Shown piece by piece: positions 23,760 to 32,631 of a DNA stretch of 35,559 bases. Below the pieces are notes generated by a model. It ran no database searches. It saw nothing but the letters and a program-made list of their open reading frames with translations, and had not been told where the DNA came from. Numbering within the stretch: the stretch's first letter is position 1; each line of letters begins with the position of its first letter. Position numbers and translations under genes: made by a program. The stretch spans positions 1 to 35,559 of the forward strand of contig JAUCBJ010001531.1 in the NCBI GenBank assembly GCA_032718475.1. The letters run 5' to 3'. The DNA is from Nemertoderma westbladi (lineage: Eukaryota > Xenacoelomorpha > Nemertodermatida > Nemertodermatidae).

Positions 23760-23875
23760 ATTGGGATACGTAACGTATGTGTAACGTTGTGACACGTAAC
23801 GTATGTGTAACGTTGGCTCACGTAACAAATATGTTTAACATTGTGACACGTAACAAATGTGTCCCACATTCGAAT
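23760..23875. repeat. 26-28 bp minisatellite downstream of CIMAP2
   Basis: About four imperfect units of the form GTGACACGTAACGTATGTG followed by TAACGTT, with later units changed to ACAAATATG/TTAACATT. Several units carry CACGT or ACGT palindromic cores. It lies 100-215 bp after the CIMAP2 stop and may overlap its 3' UTR. Confidence 0.7.
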
Positions 23876-24480
23876 TCGCAATTATGCGTCTCATTTAGAA
23901 ATAACGTAAGAAAAATAATATAAAATTAATCTTCCATTATGGAATTATTCTTGTGGCACCGCTTGTGCAGTCCTTACATCAAATTAAGAACATGTTTCCC
24001 TAGCAACAGTGTTCGCGCTTTTAGACCTTTAACAGTTTAACCTGCTAATTTATGTGTCTTATGATCTCTGACAGCCTGCACAAAATATGACCACAGTAGA
24101 AGCCAGTCTAGCGCGGCGTATGGCCCACACCGTGTGTGGGAGACTGAATTCTATAGGCTAGAGTGAGGGGTAGGCTAATTTGTATTATTCGATTTATCTC
24201 TTCTATATAATCTCCAAAAACTATACTTACTTTCAGGGAAAATATCAACAGTTCCTTTAGATGCTGCGCTTTAAATAATCATACAGAGCTATGACTTATA
24301 CTAATTACAACGGAGATTTATGGAACATCACGGTTTTACATTCTTTAGGAATGTAGAATTATTCACTCGCACTCACTTTACTGACAATAATACCGAATTT
24401 GCTTAATTTGCCGACTGTTACCAATTTTACTCATATATAAGGAGAAATTTAGCTCGCTTACGTTGTTGGGGTTATGCAAT

Positions 24481-25882
24481 AGCATTGTAATGGATTTCTC
24501 GTGCTTCTTGGCACGATAAGCTCCTAAAACGGCTTTGAATCTCTAAAAGTTCCAATGGGTGCTATATTTCCCCTTATTGTTTTGGTTCCCGGCTGATATG
24601 AAATATTTCCCACCAGAACACGGTCCTTCAATGACTTGTTATTTACGGACGTCCACAACCCTTTAATATAGTGCAAAAACACAGTGATTTCTGTTCTTCC
24701 CAAGATGTATATTGCTCCCTTCTGGCATATAAAAATAGTGTACTGTAACACCATAGAAAAACCTCTGGGATGAGGAAAAAGGAGAAACCGGTTGATGGGT
24801 GCTTTGAGGGGTCCGTTAGGATCCAAAGTATAGCCTCAAAATAATTAAAATAATCCAAAATATACAGAAAAATGCAGTATTTTTAGTCGTTTCGTTATGC
24901 TAAAAACACACTGAAAAAATACTTGAACAGCTTCACGCTATTGGAACTTGGCAACAGTGCAGAACACCAGGTTACCGCCTGAGTCCAAATAGGAGGGGTG
25001 GGACCGATTGGACGCAAACGGTTAGCTGTTACTCTGCCCTCAAACAAAACTATGCCGTCGATCCTGGCTGGCGAGCCTGGGATGAACTGTATAGCCAGCG
25101 GACAGAGTGCACTGCTACTTTGCCCCCAAAACTAAATAGTCGGTGCTGAGACGAACTAAGTAGCCAGTGGACAGAGTGCGCGAGGGCTCTGGGGCTAGTT
25201 AGCCAGCGAAACTCAGTCCGAGGCGGAATCGTCTTACCTTCCCAGCAACCACGAACCCGCCAAGGCCAGCCTGGGAACAAAGACGCCCACTACCCTGGAG
25301 CAGAGCCTAGTCTAGCTGCCGAGGCGGCCAACTATAAGGCTTGTCTTTTGGAGTGACTTTTCCATCCAAATGTGGCCCCTTTTAAACCCAGTGTGGGGTC
25401 AATATGAAGGTGACCCCTAATTATCACCTAAAAACAGTTTGTCTTTCTTGTGCAGTGATTTTACGTTCAACATGTAAATATAATTAATGCGTGGTTGTTT
25501 GACTGACCAATAACCGATTATTGATGAACGGCAAAGTTATCAATTATTCCTTTGTTAATAACTGTGTGAGAGTAATAGGTGGGTGAGGTTGGCATATGAG
25601 AGAAATGAGGGAGGTTGTGTAACTACTTTCTTTATTGGATTGCAGTGATTTGTGGGGGAGTAGCCGGCAATATTGGTTGGAGTTTGTGGGTGAGGCCGAC
25701 TAAGGATGACTGGGATGGAAATATGTCATAATATTGGATATAATCGGAGAGAAATATTACGATGGGAAAGGGGGGGGGAAGGGAATAATTGTGTAGTGAT
25801 TATTGAATTTTTAAATCAGAATCACGACGGAGTGTATTTTTAATGTTTGCCTACGGAGGCGCGAAAAATCGATTACAAGCAT
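24481..25882. mobile_element. 1392-bp TG...CA element inserted in element A, 5-bp TSD
   Basis: The insert is 24486-25877, bounded by AGCAT at 24481-24485 and 25878-25882. The intact copy of element A at 29112 has a single AGCAT-like site there, which gives the empty site. The ends are inverted: TGTAATGGATTTCTCGTGC at the left versus TGTAATCGATTTTTCGCGC read from the right (3 mismatches in 19). TG...CA ends with a 5-bp duplication fit a solo LTR. The 19-bp inverted termini would also fit a non-autonomous Ginger-like DNA transposon. The interior is AT-rich at the left and GC-rich at 24960-25320. It encodes nothing recognisable. Confidence 0.8.
25084..25178. repeat. 68-bp internal direct repeat
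   Basis: GAACTGTATAGCCAGCGG at 25084 recurs 68 bp later as GAACTAAGTAGCCAGTGG, each followed by ACAGAGTGC. It lies in the GC-rich half of the 24486-25877 element. Confidence 0.7.
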
Positions 25883-26289
25883 AAAATTCATACAGACCAC
25901 TGTAATTTAAGCCCAGCAATTGTTACTAATGTTCCCTCTGCTTACCTCGTAATAATAAAGAAAGTTAGTTGGGATTAATGATTATTCGTACGTATTCTCC
26001 AAATATAAACATTCATTTAATATGTTACCAAACAACAATGAATAACAGTATAAAACAGTACAAAATATGCGGTGCCGGCATTTAATCAGCAGTCAGATGT
26101 TTTCCGTTACAACAGTCCGAGTTTTTGATGTCATGATGTGCTTACAGCACATGCAGTGCAGCACAGAGAGATAATTTACTATAATCTGTAGCACTCCAGC
26201 CGCTGATGGTTTTGGGCAGAAGTCAGAATGAATGATTTTGTCGCACTGCAGCATATTCACATCTAAACAAGGCCTCAAGAAACCGTAAA

Positions 26290-26499
26290 GTGAAAATTGT
26301 GCTGATTGGCCGGGAAAATAACATGGAGGCTACGGGACAAAGAAAAAAAGGAAAATGAAAATAAAGAAAAAAGAAAAAAAATAAAATACTGGCCATCGGG
26401 GTTTAACGGTTCTTTCTAATTCCCGTTCTCTCGCTTAGTACTCATAAGGGCGTCGGTGGACTTCTTGTGACTCAGGGTGCGCATTTCTCACCCTACTCG
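26290..26499. other. Spacer with A/G-rich tract
   Basis: No gene seen. A roughly 50-bp A-rich, purine-biased tract lies at 26338-26388 (AAAGAAAAAAAGG-like). It separates element A copy 1 from the LINE RT fragment. It could be a remnant A-rich tail, but no target duplication was found. Confidence 0.45.
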
Positions 26500-27008
26500 T
26501 GACGTTTGTGTGTGTCTCCCTGGAGGACGCCTCATAACACTTCAAATGGTTATGTGTCACCGTCAACAGTAGACACAAATGTTGTCGAACCATCGTATAC
26601 TGATCTGATTGCTGCAATAATTTCATCAGGAATCCCATATAATGAAAGTATGCTGAACATACGTGATCGAGAGACTGAATCAAAGGCCTTGAAGAAGTCA
26701 ACAAAGATAACAGCCAGATGCCTGTCTTTCTTTTTTGATAACTCTTCAATTATCCTTCTAAGTGCCAAAATGGGCTCCATGGTCCCACGACCTTTACGGA
26801 ACCCATTCTGATTTCCACGGAGCAGTCTCTCAATGGGATCCCTGATGCGATTTAATAGAATTCTATTGTATAGCTTTGCAGCAATCGTGATCAATGAGAT
26901 TCCCCGAAAAGAACCATAGAATGTTAGGTTGCCCTTCTTGGGAACTGGCACCAACTTATTCGTTTTCATTTTTTGTGGGACTCTTGTTGTTCTGCATATG
27001 TTTACTAT
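26500..27008 (-). pseudogene. LINE reverse transcriptase fragment, C-terminal part
   Basis: On the minus strand the frame reads ICRTTRVPQK, then KLVPVPKKGNL, RGISLITIAAKLYNRILLNRI, NQNGFRKGRGT, VIFVDFFKAFDSV and YGIPDEI, which are RT blocks of an APE-type LINE polymerase. An in-frame stop follows DGDT (near 26547) and another a few codons later. The same frame then still reads GVLQGDT, the block that normally precedes the catalytic YADD region, so this is a decayed copy. It is cut at 27008 by element A; the preceding RT segment of a LINE lies on the same strand at 29587-29745. Confidence 0.8.
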
Positions 27009-27304
27009 TGTTCGCGCTTTTAGACCTTTAACAGTTTAACCTGCTAATTTATATGTCTTATAATACCTGACATCCTGTACAAAATTGAACACAGCCGAAG
27101 CCAGTCTAGCGTGGCGTATGAACCACCAGAGGTGGGAGACTGGATTCTATGGCAGAGAGAGCCGTAGGACACTTTGTATTTATTCGATTGATCTTTACTA
27201 TATAATCTCCAAAAACGATGTTTATTTTCAGTTAAATACTAACAGTTCCTTTCAGGTGCTGCGCTTTAACTACTACGCAAAGATATGACTTATACTAATT
27301 ACAA

Positions 27305-28675
27305 TTATTTGCCAATACCGGCGTCATAATAAACACGGTTGGCCACGAACTCCTCGGCGGGGTTATCGGGACGGAGGAGTTTCGACGCGAATATACCGCG
27401 AAGAAAGTGGAGGAGTTTACGGCCCAGGTCGACCGGATCACCGACATAGCTGCGGTGGATCCCCACTGCGCGTACGCCGGGCTGGTGTTCGGTTTGTCGT
27501 GCCGGTGGCGGTACGTGTCGCGGGTAGTTCCTGGTGCAACCGACCACTTCGGGAAACTCGAAGGGTCGGTAGAACTCTTCCTCTGCCAGATCACCGGCAG
27601 AGCGTCGATTTCATCGGAAGAAAGACAGCTGCTGTCCCTGCCAGTCCGGCACGGTGGATTGGGCGTTCCGGTTCCCGCCGACCTCGACGCACAGTACGGC
27701 AACTCGCGCGATATGTGCGAATCGTTTCATCTAGCCGATACCCATTCGATGTCGGTGATCCGGGAGCGGCAGAAGCTGGCATTGGCTGCGCTGAAAGTTC
27801 GTGGGGCGCTGCACCTGAAAACTAAAACAGAAGAGGTTTACAGGAATATCTCGCCAAACCAACGCAAGTTGTGTGAGTTAACCTCAGAGAAAGGCGCTTC
27901 AACTTGGCTTAACACCAAACCGCTAACCCAAGTTCAAACTCACCTAGATAAGGAAGAGTTCAGAGACGCCCTGAGTCTACGTTACGGGTGGTCTCCTAAG
28001 GATCTCCCAGCTCGTTGTGCCTGTGGGGAGCGATTTTCCGCTTCGCATATTCTGTCGTGCCCTACTGGAGGTTTCCCCTCCATAAGGCACAACGAGATCC
28101 GCGATTTCGTGGCTGATTCCCTTACCGAGGTGGCGCACAATGTGGCAGTTGAGCCGATGCTCCAGCCACTGACAGGCGAGCAGTTCGCCCTCCGATCCGC
28201 TTCGACTGACCAGCAGGCGCGGCTGGACGTTTCGGTGAGTGGCTTCTGGGGCAACCGCTTCCAGAGGACCTTCATCGACGTTTCAGTATTCAACCCGCTG
28301 GCCGCTACGAACGCCGCCATGTCTTTGGATGCCGCCCATCGTCATCACGAGGACCGAAAGATCCGGAAGTACGAGGAGCGGGTGAGGCAGGTTGAACACG
28401 GCAACTTCACTCCCCTCCTCTTCACGGCTTTCGGCGGGATGTCCAAAGCCGCCACGCAGTTTGTTACTCGCCTGGCCCACAAGATCGCAGACAAAAGGGA
28501 GGTCCGGTACTCCGACAGTATCACCTGGGTTCGCCGGCGACTGAGTTTCGCGTTGCTGAGGTCGTCGCTGCTCTGTTTGCGTGGCTGTAGATCAGCTTCT
28601 CGCCGCCCAGTCCGCTGCAATATCGCGGAGGCGTCCATTCTCCTGGCGAATGCAAACTCGGACCCAACAGGCTGA
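27305..28675 (+). CDS. C-terminal half of a non-LTR retrotransposon polyprotein (Zn finger + PD-(D/E)XK nuclease)
   Basis: The open frame begins at the truncation point (LFANTGVIINTVGHELLGG) and runs 456 codons to TGA at 28673. The RT catalytic core is missing; what remains is the post-RT region with AYAGLVFGLSCRWRYVSRV and LPVRHGGLGV. Next come GASTWLNTKPL and EFRDALSLRYGW, then a C-x-C-x7-H-x4-C zinc finger (28016-28060), RHNEIRD, and ARLDVSVSGF...FIDVSVFNP, which looks like a restriction-like endonuclease core. The tail has VEHGNFTPLLF and FGGMSKAATQF. This architecture resembles the zinc finger plus nuclease C-terminus of RLE-type non-LTR elements. I recall very similar proteins as abundant in cnidarian and sponge genomes. 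No internal stop is seen, but the protein cannot be autonomous here. Confidence 0.8.
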   Translation, partial: LFANTGVIINTVGHELLGGVIGTEEFRREYTAKKVEEFTAQVDRITDIAAVDPHCAYAGLVFGLSCRWRYVSRVVPGATDHFGKLEGSVELFLCQITGRASISSEERQLLSLPVRHGGLGVPVPADLDAQYGNSRDMCESFHLADTHSMSVIRERQKLALAALKVRGALHLKTKTEEVYRNISPNQRKLCELTSEKGASTWLNTKPLTQVQTHLDKEEFRDALSLRYGWSPKDLPARCACGERFSASHILSCPTGGFPSIRHNEIRDFVADSLTEVAHNVAVEPMLQPLTGEQFALRSASTDQQARLDVSVSGFWGNRFQRTFIDVSVFNPLAATNAAMSLDAAHRHHEDRKIRKYEERVRQVEHGNFTPLLFTAFGGMSKAATQFVTRLAHKIADKREVRYSDSITWVRRRLSFALLRSSLLCLRGCRSASRRPVRCNIAEASILLANANSDPTG

Positions 28676-28732
28676 ATGGCAGTGCAGTGGTAGGCAGTGC
28701 AGTACACAGTACAGCAGTACATACTGTTTAAA

Positions 28733-28749
28733 TAGCAATCTGGTTGCTA
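28733..28749 (+). other. Stem-loop in the non-LTR element 3' UTR
   Basis: TAGCAA, a 5-nt loop, then TTGCTA form a perfect 6-bp stem 58 nt after the stop. A CAGT-rich stretch that can also fold (GCAGTACACAGTACAGCAG region) precedes it. Such 3' structures are often recognised by the element's own RT; here that is inference. Confidence 0.4.
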
Positions 28750-29390
28750 GGCAGCCGTCAAATACAGCTGGTGGTGGTTGTACAATGGTTTTTTAAATTA
28801 CCCGCGTTTCTGTAATTACTGTTTTTAATTGTTTGTTATAGTGCCTATAATTGTGTTTGTATTTCTGAAGGTTTTTATTATTTTGTGAATAAATGAGGCT
28901 TGTAAAGTAGTAAAAAAAAAAAAAAAAAAAAAAAAAAATTACAATGGGTAGGCATGAGATAACGCAAATGTTTACATCCTTTAGGGATGTATTATTGATT
29001 GTTCACACTCACACAACGGACAATAGTACTGAAACACGCTAATTTCCCATTGGTCACCAATTTTACTCGCATATAAGGAGAAACTTAATTCACGTACATT
29101 GGGGACTATGAAACAGCATAAACTCATACAAACCACTTTTATTTGAGCTAGGCAATTGTGAATAGTATTCCCCTCCGCTTACCTCAATAAATCATGAAAA
29201 CCAAGAGATCTACCAGTTATTCGTAAGTATTCTCCAACTATTAGCATTAATCAATAGGTTACAAATCACAATATATTATAACAGCATAAAACAGTATAAA
29301 ATGCGGTGGTGTGGCAATATCAGAATGTCAGGATGTGCTGCAGTGAAAGTGACACCATGCTGAAGTAGTATAGACGTTGCAGACCTGTAT

Positions 29391-29415
29391 AAACGTTTAC
29401 ACCACGTAAACGTTT
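29391..29415. repeat. Perfect 10-bp inverted repeat
   Basis: AAACGTTTAC and GTAAACGTTT flank a 5-bp spacer (ACCAC). It lies in element A copy 2 and has no counterpart that I can see in copy 1, so it may be a small later change within that copy. Confidence 0.85.
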
Positions 29416-29586
29416 AATAGATTTGCATTCTGTGATCTCTCTGGCCACTGATGTTTCTGGGCGAAAGTCAGGAAGTGTATAAACACTCACTGAAGGAGTT
29501 GCAGCAATAACCTTGCCTGAAGTAGTCAACAAGGCATGAATCACCATCGAATGTCGTAGAATCCATGGAATCAGGCAGAACTCCAA

Positions 29587-29745
29587 TCAGGAACCAGTAG
29601 CCATGCCATCAATCCTTAACCCAGGGATCCGGTAATTCACCTCAGGCGTAACACCATCTACTCCACTGGCACGATTGGTCTTACTGCTCTTTGCAGCAGC
29701 CTTCACTTCTGCAAAGGAGATATCGCCAATGGGAATATGTGCTTT
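29587..29745 (-). pseudogene. LINE RT fragment, N-terminal linker part
   Basis: The minus strand reads HIPIGDISFAEVKAAAKSS then KTNRASGVDGVTPEV before a stop. This matches the LINE segment that precedes RT block 1 (the K-x-GKA-x-G-x-DG-[IV]-P-x-E pattern). It fits as the upstream neighbour of the RT fragment at 26500-27008 on the same strand, separated from it by element A copy 2. About 25 residues expected between the two pieces are not recognisable and may have been lost at the insertion. Confidence 0.6.
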
Positions 29746-30365
29746 GTACCTTTCTGATGGGTTGCTGTGAAGTTAAACCGGGACATGCATGTCTTGAGCT
29801 TGAGCAGCCTATCATTGTGTACCTGGTCAAGCCTCCGTTCATTAATGATGGGTATGAGTGGTCTGCAGTCGGTAAGGATCGGTAAGGAGTTCTAAGTGGA
29901 GTAATCCATCGAGGAAGTACTTGCACTTCTTTGCTGCCCATGCTGCCCCCAATGCCTCAAATTTTGACATTTCAGACCAGTTAGACTTGTGGGGGGCGAA
30001 TGTCCGGGATCCACACTGGACTGTGAGCCAGCAGTTCTGTAGTGGGTCGAGTTGGCTGAGTAAGAAACCGAGGCCATGTAATCGAGATACATCAGTGAGA
30101 AGTTGCGTTGTACGGTCTGGATAGAATCTTGAGAGGTATTTGGGGCTTGATAAGTGCACTGTTTCGAAGGCCTGTTGGTCCAATGACAGCAGTCAGTTTT
30201 AAGGCTGCGTAATGGTTCTAGGAGCTCTGTGATTTCTGGTGTGGAGTCCCAGAGCTGGTTTGCTAGGTCCATGAATAATCGGAGTTGTGTACGGTTTGTT
30301 GGGGTTGGAAAGTAACAAATGTCTTCAGTTAGACTGGTGTCGATTCTGTGGTGGCCATGGGAGAA
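29745..30365 (-). pseudogene. Ty3/gypsy pol remnant: RT connection and RNase H
   Basis: In shifting minus-strand frames I read DTSLTEDI, FPTPTNRTQLRLFMDLANQL (RT-to-RNase H connection), then WTDQQAFETV, LLTDVSRLHGLGFLL, KFEALGAAWAAKKC and the ELLTD...RPLIPIIN end, followed by RFNFTATHQKGTKHI. Three of the RNase H acidic positions (TDVS, E of EALG, TD before RPL) are visible. Frame changes near 30183 and 29870 mark it as decayed. Its upstream parts are displaced: protease at 30896-31077 and zinc knuckle at 34833-34874. Confidence 0.8.
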
Positions 30366-30414
30366 CGGAAACCCAATTGGGAATGGCCAGGTTGTGCAGT
30401 TGGCCACCAACCGA

Positions 30415-30819
30415 CTCGAAGGTCCATGCTGGGCTCTAACTTCTGAGGACACCAAATCTCTGGATGGCACATTCACAAGAATGCTACGCCGGATTCGCTG
30501 TGTCAAGTACAATGCACACATCTCCAACCAGACACTATATAACATTGGAGGTATTTCATTGGTTTCCCCAAGCTTGCAAAAGTACAAAAGCCGCCTCTGC
30601 TTTGAAGGACATTGCTTTCGACGTGAGGACCAGCCAGTGCATAATCTTGTGCAGTGGCAGCCACACGGAGTGAATAAGAATGGTGGACAGCCCATGACTT
30701 TCTTGAGATGCATCTTAAAGGACACTGGCCTTGAAGATACGGATGATCTAGCAAATGTCATAGGTGATAGGGAGTTCTGGTGGTGCAATTTTGTCGACAA
30801 GCCGGCACAGCATTCTTAA
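30415..30819 (+). pseudogene. LINE ORF2 C-terminal fragment (opposite orientation)
   Basis: The plus-strand frame reads CWALTSEDTKSLDGTFTRMLRR, then CFEGHCFRREDQPV, WQPHGVNKNGGQPMTF, LKDTGLEDTDDLANVIGDREFW and a stop. This is the conserved tail found after RT in invertebrate LINE endonuclease-RT proteins (the LDGTYTRML ... AGHC ... DTGL ... DRxxW pattern). The open frame extends left to 30319 but loses family resemblance. It sits between the protease and RT parts of the gypsy remnant, so it probably inserted there as a 5'-truncated copy, though I see no poly(A). Confidence 0.75.
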
Positions 30820-30895
30820 AAATGCAGCTGCAATGCAGCATGCAGATCCTAGTAGTAGTAGACACGAAGGTTGCCATCGAAATGACAGTAATATT

Positions 30896-31077
30896 CGCTC
30901 CTGTATCTGGGAGGAATTGGATGTCAGGTTGGCTGTGTTGCGGTAATTTAGTGACTTGGAGTTCAATTGAGACCGTATCCAGGGATTCTAGCTGCTCCAG
31001 TGCTGATACTGTTGGAATGTGTGGGGGTAATTCCTCGTTGATGATCGTACAGATCTGTGCGGAACTGACGGATTGGT
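30896..31077 (-). pseudogene. Ty3/gypsy aspartic protease fragment
   Basis: The minus strand reads QICTIINEELPPHIPTV, LQVTKLPQHSQ, then DIQFLPDTGANITVIS. DTGA (30896-30907) is the retropepsin active-site motif with its usual hydrophobic surroundings. The frame is cut at 31077 by the LTR-flanked element to its right. It is the expected upstream neighbour of the RT/RNase H remnant at 29745-30365. Confidence 0.75.
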
Positions 31078-31247
31078 TGTGACGGGATCCACCCAGGATC
31101 CCGGTTTATCCGGTTTCTAAACTACGCGTCGTCCCCGCCGTGTGTATGTGAAAAGGTGGAAACAGTTATTGATCATTGTATACAGTTCCAGGGTATAATA
31201 GTATAAGACAAGATAAGATATAAGTGAATAATATAAGTGTACCGGTA
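31078..31247 (-). repeat. Left (3') LTR copy, partial
   Basis: Identical to 34143-34312 except for one base (ATCATTG versus ATCGTTG near 31174). It contains CGGGATCC (31083-31090), ACCCA, then GGATCCCG (31096-31103), a perfect 8-bp hairpin next to the terminal TGTGA. The gag-like frame reads into it and stops inside. Confidence 0.85.
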
Positions 31248-31826
31248 CTCCGCTACTTCCGGGTTTAATCCCGTCGTCCGCGCTATCCTATCGCCTACAT
31301 TATTCCTGTCAGCATGGCCTATGGTATGTGCAGTAAGGCCTACAGTATGTCCCACAGTCTGTATGTGCCGCTCGGGATCGAAGTTTAATCTTCTCGAATA
31401 ATCCTCCCCGCGGCTACCGTATTCTCGATCGGTAGCTATATCCCGCCGGGAAGTTTCTCTTCGACCCCCTCCACTACTCTCGTCCTCGTGCCGGTACATC
31501 GCGTACCCCACTATCGGCGCGTAGTGCGCCTCGTCAGGTCGCGCCTCTCCGGGGCGACGGCAATCTCCCGAAGTTCGACCCCACCGACTCTCCGTTCCCA
31601 CCTCGACTATCGACGGCTCGCTATCCGTCCTCGCTCTCCTATCGTTCGCGGCGACACTTCTCCTACTATCTTCTCTTCTTCTCTCTCCAGTGCAGTATTC
31701 CCGCTCGTGAGATCTCTCCTCCATCTCCCGGTTAAACTCCACTGTTCTTCTTCCCTCTTCTGATCGGGCTCGACGCTTCGTCTGCCCTCTCGCGACGTCA
31801 ACCTGCCTCTCTCTGCTCGATCGCAC
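31173..31826 (-). CDS. Arg-rich C-terminal part of the gag-like protein
   Basis: A minus-strand frame of 217 codons, strongly basic and arginine-rich (for example RRREDSRRSVAANDRRAR). A histidine-containing tail (HIQTVGHTVGLTAHTIGHADR) follows, and the frame ends inside the left LTR. No CCHC zinc knuckle is present. I read it as the downstream continuation of the protein encoded at 31886-32605, joined through C/G homopolymer runs at 31934-31946 and 31990-32003 where the frame changes. Basic composition would suit nucleic-acid binding, which is inference. It ends in repeat-derived residues, consistent with an internal deletion. Confidence 0.4.
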   Translation of the reverse strand: MRSSRERQVDVARGQTKRRARSEEGRRTVEFNREMEERSHEREYCTGERRREDSRRSVAANDRRARTDSEPSIVEVGTESRWGRTSGDCRRPGEARPDEAHYAPIVGYAMYRHEDESSGGGRRETSRRDIATDREYGSRGEDYSRRLNFDPERHIQTVGHTVGLTAHTIGHADRNNVGDRIARTTGLNPEVAEYRYTYIIHLYLILSYTIIPWNCIQ

Positions 31827-31885
31827 GTCGCTGGGGATACTCGCAATCCCCCTATTACTCTCCGTCGCCGGGTGTTGCGGTTTAC

Positions 31886-32605
31886 CTAGCTCGGCCCGCG
31901 CATTATCCGCCGACGCCTGTGGGACACTCTCTGCCCCCCCCCCCCCCTCTCGCTACTAATCTGTCGTGGTGGGGCACCCGCCCGCAGCCCCCCCCCCCCC
32001 CACCCGCCGCATCTAACTTCACTATCTCTCACTTCGTCTCTACACCCCTCTCTAGTCGACGCACTGTCTCCACCACGGCTGGGTCCATTCACCCCCGCCT
32101 CTCTCTCTACTACTGCGTGGCCTACCAGGCCCACCTCGGGTTGGCTCAACCCCGCTACCTCCTGCCTACCAACTACGTGGCCTACCAGGCCGCCGTCGGG
32201 TTGGCTTAACCCCGCCACTTCCTGCCTACTAACTACGTGGCCTACCAGGCCCCCGTTTGCCGGGTTGTGTATGTCCGACACGTTCACGTTAATAGCACCA
32301 CTGTGATTGTCGCCTGTTAAACCAATTTGGTCCTCTAGTTCACCTAAATTATTTTGTGCACCAAAATTAGAAACAGAATTATTTTGTTCGTTCGAGATAA
32401 GATTATTTGAATTATTTTGCGTGGGTACATTATTTGAATTATTTTGCAAATTCGGATTTGGATCATTATTTAAATTATTTGGATTAATTTGTAAATTCGA
32501 ATTCGGATTATTATTTAAATTATTTGGGTTAATTGCATTTAAGTTTAAATTACTACTACTAGGTAAAATATTTCCTGGAATAAAGGTTTGGTTAGAATTG
32601 TCCAA
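31886..32605 (-). CDS. Asn-rich region of the gag-like protein
   Basis: The minus-strand frame (239 codons from its first ATG, open further upstream as NNNTTVDDVNINSTVLDN) is dominated by asparagine: INPNNLNNNPNSNLQ and INPNNLNNDPNPNLQ form a 15-residue tandem repeat. It then has about three 20-residue repeats of the type GGLVGHVVxRQEVAGLSQP, coded by a 60-bp DNA repeat (32110-32260). The composition is prion-like. The upstream frame (32632-33927) meets it across the long C/G run at 32651-32673, so the two are probably one protein with a polyglycine joint. No enzymatic domain is seen. Confidence 0.5.
   Translation of the reverse strand: MDNSNQTFIPGNILPSSSNLNLNAINPNNLNNNPNSNLQINPNNLNNDPNPNLQNNSNNVPTQNNSNNLISNEQNNSVSNFGAQNNLGELEDQIGLTGDNHSGAINVNVSDIHNPANGGLVGHVVSRQEVAGLSQPDGGLVGHVVGRQEVAGLSQPEVGLVGHAVVEREAGVNGPSRGGDSASTREGCRDEVRDSEVRCGGWGGGGLRAGAPPRQISSERGGGGQRVSHRRRRIMRGPS
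32110..32265. repeat. 60-bp tandem repeat, ~2.6 copies, in coding sequence
   Basis: GTGGCCTACCAGGCC recurs at 32117, 32177 and 32237. In the minus-strand frame the repeat gives 20-residue units GLVGHVV..QEVAGLSQP, so it is length-neutral for the reading frame. Confidence 0.85.
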
Positions 32606-32631
32606 TACGGTACTATTAATATTAACGTCGT

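Larger units (their letters stand above)
24010..26250 (+). mobile_element. Element A, copy 1, split by a 1392-bp insertion
   Basis: Segments 24010-24485 and 25878-26250 align with copy 2 (27009-29490). Shared landmarks in order are TGTTCGCGCTTTTAGACC, GAAGCCAGTCTAGCG, CTATATAATCTCCAAAAAC, ATGACTTATACTAATTACAA, ATATAAGGAGAAA, TTCGTAMGTATTCTCCAA, ACAGTATAAAACAGTA and a GCCRCTGATG block near the end. The copies look about three-quarters identical, so the family is old. Both start TGTTCGCG, but I could not define the right end, terminal repeats or a target duplication, so the class is open (solo LTR, SINE-like or fragment). Confidence 0.7.
27297..28944 (+). mobile_element. 5'-truncated non-LTR retrotransposon with poly(A) tail and 8-bp TSD
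   Basis: The insert covers 27305 to the end of a 27-nt poly(A) tail (28912-28938) and is flanked by AATTACAA at 27297-27304 and 28937-28944, the last two A's being shared with the tail. Copy 1 of element A shows the unfilled site as a single TAATTACAA near 24310. An AATAAA signal lies at 28888-28893, 18 bp before the tail. Truncation, poly(A) and target duplication together indicate target-primed reverse transcription. The ORF is intact to its natural stop, so the insertion is fairly young. Confidence 0.9.
27009..29490 (+). mobile_element. Element A, copy 2, split by a non-LTR retrotransposon
   Basis: Segments 27009-27304 and about 28937-29490 together form a second copy of the repeat described at 24010-26250. 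The interruption at the TAATTACAA site is the non-LTR element at 27305-28938. The copy lies between two pieces of LINE reverse transcriptase on the opposite strand, so it probably inserted into that LINE. Its right boundary is not sharp; similarity to copy 1 fades between about 29490 and 29580. Confidence 0.7.

Noticed and set aside
24524-24858. Minus-strand ORFs of 100 and 71 codons as genes
   Set aside because: They lie inside the 1392-bp TG...CA element, overlap each other in different frames and resemble no family.
24010-29490. Element A as a pair of LTRs flanking one retrotransposon
   Set aside because: Both copies begin TGTTCGCG, but the copies are too diverged for an LTR pair, no gag-pol of their own lies between, and I found no CA right end or target duplication for either copy.
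30503-30800. Minus-strand start of a 302-codon ORF (29892-30800) as one protein
   Set aside because: Its right half is antisense to the LINE tail on the plus strand; only its middle part (about 30185-30365) reads gypsy sequence.
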